Below are positions 58,251 to 64,000 of a stretch of 64,000 nucleotides of DNA, one piece after another. Source of the DNA: Pelobates cultripes. Lineage: Eukaryota > Chordata > Amphibia > Anura > Pelobatidae. Position 1 is the first letter of the stretch, and each line of letters begins with the position of its first letter. A model generated the notes under the pieces. The model searched no databases. It worked only from the letters and a program-made list of their open reading frames with translations, and was not told where the DNA came from. Both the position numbers and the translations under genes were made by a program. Location: assembly GCA_933207985.1 (NCBI GenBank), contig OW240918.1, forward strand, positions 23,906,538 to 23,970,537, in the 5' to 3' direction.

Positions 58251-58274
58251 AGGCCAGGGATATTGCTGTTAACT

Positions 58275-58380
58275 AGACTGAGGGAGGAGGAGGTAGGAGG
58301 GGGTATTTGTACCCTTGTTTTAATTGGTTCCTGTCTAACTAGGGATAGGGGAGGAGCTACCCATTGTTGTGCTGCCATGG
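58275..58380 (-). repeat. DIRS right inverted terminal repeat
   Basis: 106 bp, perfect inverse of 52581-52686. It continues into a 52-nt right tip (58381-58432) that is absent from the left end and contains a strong donor-like GTAAGTAT at 58407. Confidence 0.95.
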
Positions 58381-58432
58381 CCTATGACCAGGAAAAGAAA
58401 ATTACGGTAAGTATGAGTAAATTTATCTCTTT

Positions 58433-58884
58433 GGTTTACAAATGGTAATTAAAGAACTCGCTCTCAGCCACTTAAAGCAGGGGTGTCAAAATATTTTTTG
58501 GGGGAAGGCCATATTGGCCAGATTGAAATAGGTAAGGAAGGCCGAATGCATAAAATGTATACATACACACACGTGTAAACAAGAAACAAAACTAGCACAA
58601 AGATCATGATGTCAAATACAATTTATTACTTTCTTACAACAATAAAAAGATGTATGTGTGTAGTGTTTGTGTGCAGTTGTGTGTTTGTATGTACTATTGC
58701 CATTTTAATGCAGTGGTGTGTTTGTGTGTGGTGTTGACATTAGAATGCAAGGTGTATCACGTGCCAACACATTAAACATCGGAGCCATAGGTTTGTTTTT
58801 TTCTAGTGGTGGTTCTGAGTTCCATGTGCACTCTAGATATACTTGTGAAAGCATGTAGTATGCTTGGTGAAGAGCATCTATGGG
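58433..58884. other. DIRS right flank; possible hAT terminus; left TSD
   Basis: CAGGGGTGTCAAAATATTTTT at 58479 resembles a hAT end, but no partner end or 8-bp duplication was found. 58877-58884 (TCTATGGG) is the left target duplication of the following element. Confidence 0.5.
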
Positions 58885-59689
58885 CATAGGCGTGCGCACG
58901 GGGTGTGCCGGGTGTGCCTGGGCACACCCTAATCCCCGCGGCACGCCTATGCATAGTGAGACCGGCAGGGGAGTTCTCAGGATCTCCCCCGTCGGCTCAT
59001 GCAGAGCCAGCGCTATCCGAGCGCCGGCTCTGCTCTCAGCCTCCCTCCCCGCTGACCCACATGCAGGGAGGGAGGCAGGAGAGGACCCGGCGGAGCTATT
59101 GCCGGCAGCTCCGCCGGGTTCCTTTCGCGAGATATGAGCGTTGCCAAGGCAACGCTCAAATCTCGCGAGAGTGAACTCTAGCCCCACAGGGGTTAGAGTT
59201 CACTCTCCACTGGACCACCAGGGATCACAGCAGCAAGGATCCCCTCCTCCACTGGACCACCAGGGAAGGAAGCAGCAGCACGATCCCCCCTCCCTACAAA
59301 AGGTAAGAAGGGAGGGGGGATAGCAAATAATGTACCCCCACCTCCACCCTCCACAATCACCCACCCACACATACACAGCGCCCACACACATACACAGCAC
59401 CCACAGACATACACAGCACCAACACACAGCACACAAACAGCACCCTCACACGCACACAGCACACTAACAGTACCCTCACAAACACAAACAGGACCCTAAC
59501 AAACACACACACAGCACACTAAGGTACCCTCACACACAAACAGCACCCTCACAAGCGCACACACACAGTACATTAACAGCATCCTCACAAGCACGCACAC
59601 ACAAACACCCTCACCCACATAGCACACTACCAGCACCGTCACACACACATCACACTAACAGCATCCTCACACAGCACACACACACAGCA

Positions 59690-59788
<99 letters not shown>

Positions 59789-59861
59789 AATACATATCTA
59801 TGCGGCGTGTGCTTGTGCTTTAGGGTGCACACCCTAATGCAATAGGCTGCGCACGCCTATG
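58885..59861. mobile_element. Non-autonomous hAT-type element, 977 bp
   Basis: 14-bp perfect inverted ends (CATAGGCGTGCGCA and TGCGCACGCCTATG) are flanked by the 8-bp duplication TCTATGGG (58877-58884 and 59862-59869). The first 67 bp form their own mini-palindrome, ending GCACGCCTATG at 58951, so the left end looks like a compound of both termini. Interior: an inverted TCTCGCGA-containing hairpin (59120-59200), CACA repeats (59345-59690) and (TA)n. No transposase. Confidence 0.85.
59696..59784. repeat. (TA)n microsatellite
   Basis: About forty TA units, preceded by a CACA/GTGT stretch. It lies within the hAT-type element. Confidence 0.97.
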
Positions 59862-60655
59862 TCTATGGGCCCAATACGGAGGACAGACATCTAGAACCCT
59901 TAAATCCCATTTTAGGGAATCTAGACGTTCTGTTATGAACATCAAATCTAGTACACCTTTGTGTAGGCACTTTAAAGGGACACTGTATCTGCTTCATTTC
60001 ATTAAACTGATTATAGTGTCCAGAGTTCCCAAGTTCCATAATTTCATTCAGCATTAAACAGTTTTTCATATTTTTTTGTTTCAGTGCTAAATCAGAGTCC
60101 CCAGCAGCCCCTCCCCTTTGTGCTGCTTCGACGAATGAGGAAGTACTAGCATGAGCAGCAATGGGCAGCTATGATTGGCTGAGAGTGTCAGCTGTCTGTT
60201 TTTAGCCTATCAGAGCTCCAACTAACGATATGAAGGGTATGACTTCAAGGAAGTGTGTAATCTCTGCCTTGGCCACACCTCCAGAAGAGGCCGGACTGTG
60301 GGTGGCCTTGATCCCGTATTTAGTTTTAAACTCCTCTAAAATGGTTTAACATTGTATGGAGAGACAGTGCCAGGAGATTCCAGGCATCAGAAACAATTCA
60401 AAGCGATGAAATGATTATAGAGAGTACAGTGTCCCTTTAAGTGTTTCCATTATTTGAACCCTAAGGGGCTGTGATTGATAGCATGAAGACTGTTTGGGAA
60501 GGAGACCAAATTAGTCTTTCAGGTAGAACCGTTAAGCCCCCAAAGGGCTAAATGAAGAATTAAACATCAATACTTTGTAAACGCATTTTTTAAAACCTAT
60601 TAGTAATACCCTTTTTTTTTTTAAATAACCCACTCCATATGTTACCCTCAGGGGT
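59862..60655 (+). pseudogene. Penelope-like element, GIY-YIG endonuclease C-terminus (interrupted)
   Basis: Plus-strand translation from 59863 gives AQYGGQTSRTLKSHF followed by STPLCRHFK and, beyond an inserted TTAA element, CFHYLNPKGL. This is the GIY-YIG endonuclease region that closes Penelope proteins. The insertion (59972-60440) splits it, and two small deletions after PKGL break the frame. It starts at the hAT target duplication, so the remainder of the gene is lost or lies elsewhere. The 3' portion runs into an AT-rich tail that pairs with the inverted copy. Confidence 0.7.
59972..60440. mobile_element. TTAA-flanked element inserted in Penelope relic
   Basis: TTAA at 59972-59975 and 60437-60440; inverted ends AAGGGACACTGTA and TACAGTGTCCCT. 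The empty site survives as CACTTAAAGTG at 60937-60947 in the inverted Penelope copy, proving a clean insertion with TTAA duplication. Confidence 0.92.
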
Positions 60656-60659
60656 AGTG

Positions 60660-60962
60660 CAAATAGGTTAAGGGTAACATGGAATGGATTATTTAAAAAA
60701 AAATTAAAAAAAAAAGGAAAAGAAGGGTATTACTAATAGTTTTTTAAAAATAGCATTTACAAAGTATTTATGTTTAATTCTTCATTTACCCCTTTGGGGG
60801 CTTAACGTTTCTAGCCTAAATATTAATTTGGTCTCCTTCCCAAACAGTCTTCTTGCTTTATCAAAATAACTTAAGTCTCCCTCCACACTATCAATCACTG
60901 TGAACTCCAGCCCCTTAGGGTTCAAATAATGGAAACACTTAAAGTGCCTACACAAGTGCCCC
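60660..60962 (-). pseudogene. Inverted, 5'-truncated second Penelope copy
   Basis: Minus strand encodes LCRHFKCFHYLNPKGLEF, then DKARRLFGKETKL and LETLSPQRGK, the end of a Penelope GIY-YIG protein, then a 3' tail shared with the left copy. The two copies meet tail to tail near 60655. It begins at 60962 and is otherwise less damaged than the left copy over the shared part. Confidence 0.7.
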
Positions 60963-61152
60963 ATTGCCAATCCGATGCTTTCCCATTGGCTAAAAATCGG
61001 CAATTCTGATGTCACCAAGGGGAGGCCAGTGCCGAGAGACCCGCACGGCGCTGTAAAAAAAGGTGAGTTTTTTATGCTTTTAAGGGGACTAGGGAGGCCA
61101 TCTTAATGGTGGGTTTTGCACTATTGGGTCAGGAATACATAGTGTTCCTTAA
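60963..61152. mobile_element. TTAA-type element fragment
   Basis: Includes CCAATCCGATGCTTTCCCATTGG and ends CATAGTGTTCCTTAA, matching the right-end style of the TTAA families. The left end was lost at the junction with the Penelope copy. Confidence 0.5.
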
Positions 61153-62389
61153 AAAAAATAAAAATCACATTTAGTCTATACTTTTTATATATACGACATA
61201 TCGTCTTCTAACCCATTTTTTATACATTCACTACTAGAGACTTAATTTTTTTTCCCCCCTGCTAAATAGAAGATGCGTTTTTAATATTCATATGCATTGA
61301 TTATGGTTGCTTTACTTTTGAAACAATGTCAGTAAATGTTTGGTTTTAATTTCTTGTTCATTTGAATGATGATTCCCCTTTAATGTGATCATCTTCACTT
61401 GTGGACACTTTTTATTAACAGATTTAGGGATACCTCACTAGAGAAGGTATCTCACATTGATTAGGTCTTGGAAAAAGTCTGGAAGACAAATGAAACGTGT
61501 TGACTGGAAGGAACTTGCATATTAGTCCTTTTGTTCTGCCACTTAGAGCGCTTTCACCCAACCTAGTTACCACGGATTGTGGAATTATTCTCCATCTACA
61601 GTCAGTCTACTAAACTAAGTGCTACCTTCTTATTCCGTTGAGTTAACTGTGAGCCAGCACAGATAAGACCAGACACGGATAAGTCCTTTACTTCTCAATC
61701 GGTCAGGCCAGATTTGGAGTGTTCTGCTGAGCACACTGTAATTCTTATTAATTTATGTCCTTTTATTGTAAAATGGAATTAATCTTACACAAATTTTATA
61801 TGTAGTTCTATGAGCCTTCTATAGGTGATATTTTCATGTACATGCATGGACTAAATTCAACTTTTTGTATTGCAACAAAAAAAAAAAAAAAAAGTTAGCC
61901 GTAAAACTCATCTTACCTTTCATTTCAGTGTATTTCCCCACCTGTCATGGAAACATAAGTCTCTACCAAAATTTTTATATTACCCTCCGTATTCGTGCAA
62001 AATGATTAGAAATGCTGTATCCTAATTCTACAGAAGCCTTTGCAGGTCAAACTACAGGGTTTCAGTTTAGTAACCAGGAAAGGTCAAAGAAGACTGAGGA
62101 TACTACAGGCATTCTTTGCTTACTGCAACAGGAGTCTGCAAAGTGATAGAAGCCTATAGTAGACATATGCTTCTGAAGGCTTAGCTCGACAAAAACGACT
62201 TAATATGGTTTACCTAGCTGCCCGACACTTGTAATCAACATTATTTAACCCTCGTTAAAAATCAGGTTCATTAACAAAATGTACAGACTTTCAGCTGTTT
62301 GCAATTAACAAATCAACCAAAAGCAATTGAAATATCTCAACACAACAAATGCTTCAAGTGGTTTCCCCAAATGTAACTGAAAATACAAC
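61153..62389. other. AT-rich DNA, weak hammerhead-like relic
   Basis: 61461-61505 holds GTCTGGAAGAC and GAAACGTGTTGAC in an order reminiscent of the degenerate hammerheads, but the first core box is lost (TTGGAAAA). Otherwise nothing recognised. Confidence 0.35.
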
Positions 62390-62735
62390 TTATAATGACT
62401 TTTTCAGTCTCAAAATTATTCACCCTCTTGAAGACAAGCATCTTTAGTATTTAGTAGAGCACCATTTTGCAGTTACGACCTGCATAGCCAGACTACAGTT
62501 TCTGGCAGCGTTCCTGAGGAATCTTAGGCGATTGCTCATGAGCAAATGGCCTCCAGTTCAGTAATATTCTTGGGATTGAACGCTGTAACTGCCTTCTTCA
62601 AATCCCATTACAGAATTTCTATGGAGTTCAGATTAGGTGACGGTGATGCCCACTGTAGAATTTTCCAGGACTTCTTTTGTAACCAAGCCTTGATGGAATT
62701 TGAGGTATGCTTTGAGTTCCATGAGTGTTCTATTA
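62390..62735 (-). pseudogene. Tc1/mariner transposase C-terminus, relic
   Basis: Minus-strand frame reads KAWLQKKSWKILQWASPSP then NLNSIEIL, a stop where a Trp codon is expected, then WDLKKAVTAFNPKNITELEAI: the C-terminal catalytic segment of a Tc1-like DD34E transposase with the Glu retained. Further stops and a frame change in the remaining tail (ERCQKL-like) show it is dead. GTGAATAATTTTGAGAC at about 62415-62431 (minus) matches a typical Tc1 3' end. The N-terminal DNA-binding part is absent. Confidence 0.85.
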
Positions 62736-62869
62736 ATTGTAACATGCATGGACTCGTTTTCAACCTGCTAAACGAAGTACATATTTTGAGCCCTGCCTTG
62801 AGGACTGAGCTCAGTGCCGTTCAAAAGCATCAGCAGATCTATAGTGTTTGAAAGACTCATATCTGCTGC

Positions 62870-64000
62870 CATCAAGAGTGACATTAAACAATATGGCCTG
62901 ATGGTTTCAAGCTCTATAGAGCGATTGTATAAATCTGTCACCCACCGGCTCACAACCAAGTCAAACTCTGTGCAGTGTGTACTTCAAATACTGTAACAAA
63001 GCCGGACAGATTTATAGGTGGGAGAGATCAAGAGAAGGTAACACTCATTTTCATAAATGTAGATTTGCCAGGACACTCAAAGATAAGTGTAATCACGGCA
63101 AATGTAATAAATGTTGTAGTAATTAACAATAATAATGCACTGGCTCCACTAACTCTAATGTGATTAATTTTTATATCAGATGTCACGTTATAGAAGGGCC
63201 ATTGCATGTGTTGCAGTTTCTTTCGCTGAGGTCATTAGGGAGTAGTTTCACAATGGGGAGAATTACGAATATGATAACAAAATATAGAAATAAAAAAATT
63301 TACACAGAAATAAACGTTGGCAGCAAAATGTTTAATTGGGAACAATCTTGAAAATAAATATGACAATTTAGTACTGTGCAGAGAGAACAGAACAAAAATA
63401 ATCCTGTTAACACCAACAGATCTAGTAAATGTTCTATTCAGAAAAAAAAAAAAAATGGATAAAATTTTTCTTACACTATCTACATAATATCATTGAGATT
63501 ATGTGATTAGAATACAAGTTAAGACATTAGCAAAATTAGTTTTCAAATGCTGCCATATATACAAATGTAATCGTCTTATCTCCCTAAGAGAAATGGTTTA
63601 TGCAGCATTATCTATAAAATTTTAACATAGACAACTGTCAATATACACTATATATACTTTATATATCATAAATGACTACATCTGTTGATAAACGCATTAA
63701 ACTCTAAATCAATTCACTCGCAAGGTTCATTTTAAGTTATAACACATCACTCCAGCATACCAAGCAAAATTTACAGAGTTTGGAAAACATCCCTCTGCCC
63801 CCGTAATAAAATCGTATTGGAATATAATGACACAAAATAAAATGAAGAGATAAAAGAAAAAAAAAAAAAATACATATATTATGTGCATACAGAAAAATAT
63901 TCAAATGACATAACTTTCACATCAGGTTTTTTTTTTAGTTGAACTACAATTAAGAACATTCATTTGAAAGATTCTGATTAAGGTGCTGTTATTTTCGATC
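62870..64000. other. AT-rich DNA to the window edge
   Basis: Poly-A runs (63440, 63858) only; no supported feature. Confidence 0.45.

Larger units (their letters stand above)
52567..58432 (+). mobile_element. DIRS-type tyrosine-recombinase retrotransposon, full-length structure
   Basis: A 5,866-bp element with the DIRS hallmark: 106-bp perfect inverted terminal repeats (52581-52686 and 58275-58380) with unequal outer tips, and an internal complementary region (58151-58250) matching the two outer ends joined at a shared TTT. This fixes the termini: TTT at 52567-52569 and at 58430-58432. No target duplication is present. Gene order is promoter, gag, RT/RNase H/methyltransferase-like, tyrosine recombinase, all plus strand and overlapping, as in the family. 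Identical repeats suggest a recent insertion, although replication itself could equalise them. Two lesions in pol make autonomous movement doubtful. Confidence 0.95.

Noticed and set aside
58479..58500. A second hAT element start at CAGGGGTGTC
   Set aside because: No matching opposite end or 8-bp duplication was found nearby, so I did not call an element.
58705..59187. A 160-codon minus-strand gene
   Set aside because: It spans the left border of the hAT-type element and its GC-rich hairpins; no conserved motif.

Overview
The window reads as non-coding, repeat-dominated nuclear DNA of a vertebrate, most likely a frog (anuran). The reasons are its AT-rich background with microsatellites, dense short TTAA-flanked and hAT-type miniature elements, a DIRS-type tyrosine-recombinase retrotransposon, Penelope, Tc1 and R2-group LINE relics, and a 100-N assembly gap at 40952-41051. 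The species cannot be named from sequence alone. I found no host exon I can defend; one weak candidate (45809-45994, minus) is listed with low confidence. Most longer open frames lie in tandem repeats or transposons.

Layout. 0-5 kb: GATA, 20-bp minisatellite, GT and CATA repeats mixed with retroposon tails. 5-35 kb: mostly unique AT-rich DNA with scattered miniature elements (TTAA-flanked copies near 5.2, 10.5, 13.2, 14.5, 19.9, 23.3, 24.4 and 33.1 kb), a 41-bp minisatellite (16.1 kb), a G-rich minisatellite (29.3-30.4 kb), and a minus-strand relic of an R2/R4-type LINE endonuclease domain (35.1-35.8 kb). 36-38.4 kb: a large foldback element with GC-rich tandem-repeat arms and nested hairpins; half of a second copy lies at 50.8-51.35 kb. 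39.8-40.25 kb: a ~415-bp repeat unit carrying a well-formed type I hammerhead ribozyme. 40.7-41.9 kb: a hAT element with 8-bp target duplication and the gap. 47.6-49.7 kb: a LINE-derived retroposon with poly-A tail and 17-bp target duplication.

52567-58432 is a structurally complete DIRS-type element: 106-bp perfect inverted terminal repeats, an internal complementary region that defines both termini to the base, a promoter with two cAMP-response-element palindromes, gag, RT/RNase H/methyltransferase-like and tyrosine-recombinase genes. Gag appears to need removal of a 90-bp intron, and a second intron lies in the 5' leader. Pol carries one nonsense codon and one 2-bp frameshift, so this copy is probably not autonomous, although gag and recombinase look intact.

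58.9-62.9 kb is nested: a hAT element with 8-bp duplication abuts a Penelope GIY-YIG relic, which is interrupted by a TTAA element whose empty site survives in an inverted second Penelope copy. A Tc1/mariner relic follows. The hammerhead unit and the Penelope remains may be mechanistically linked, since hammerheads of this type are known from Penelope-like elements and retrozymes.
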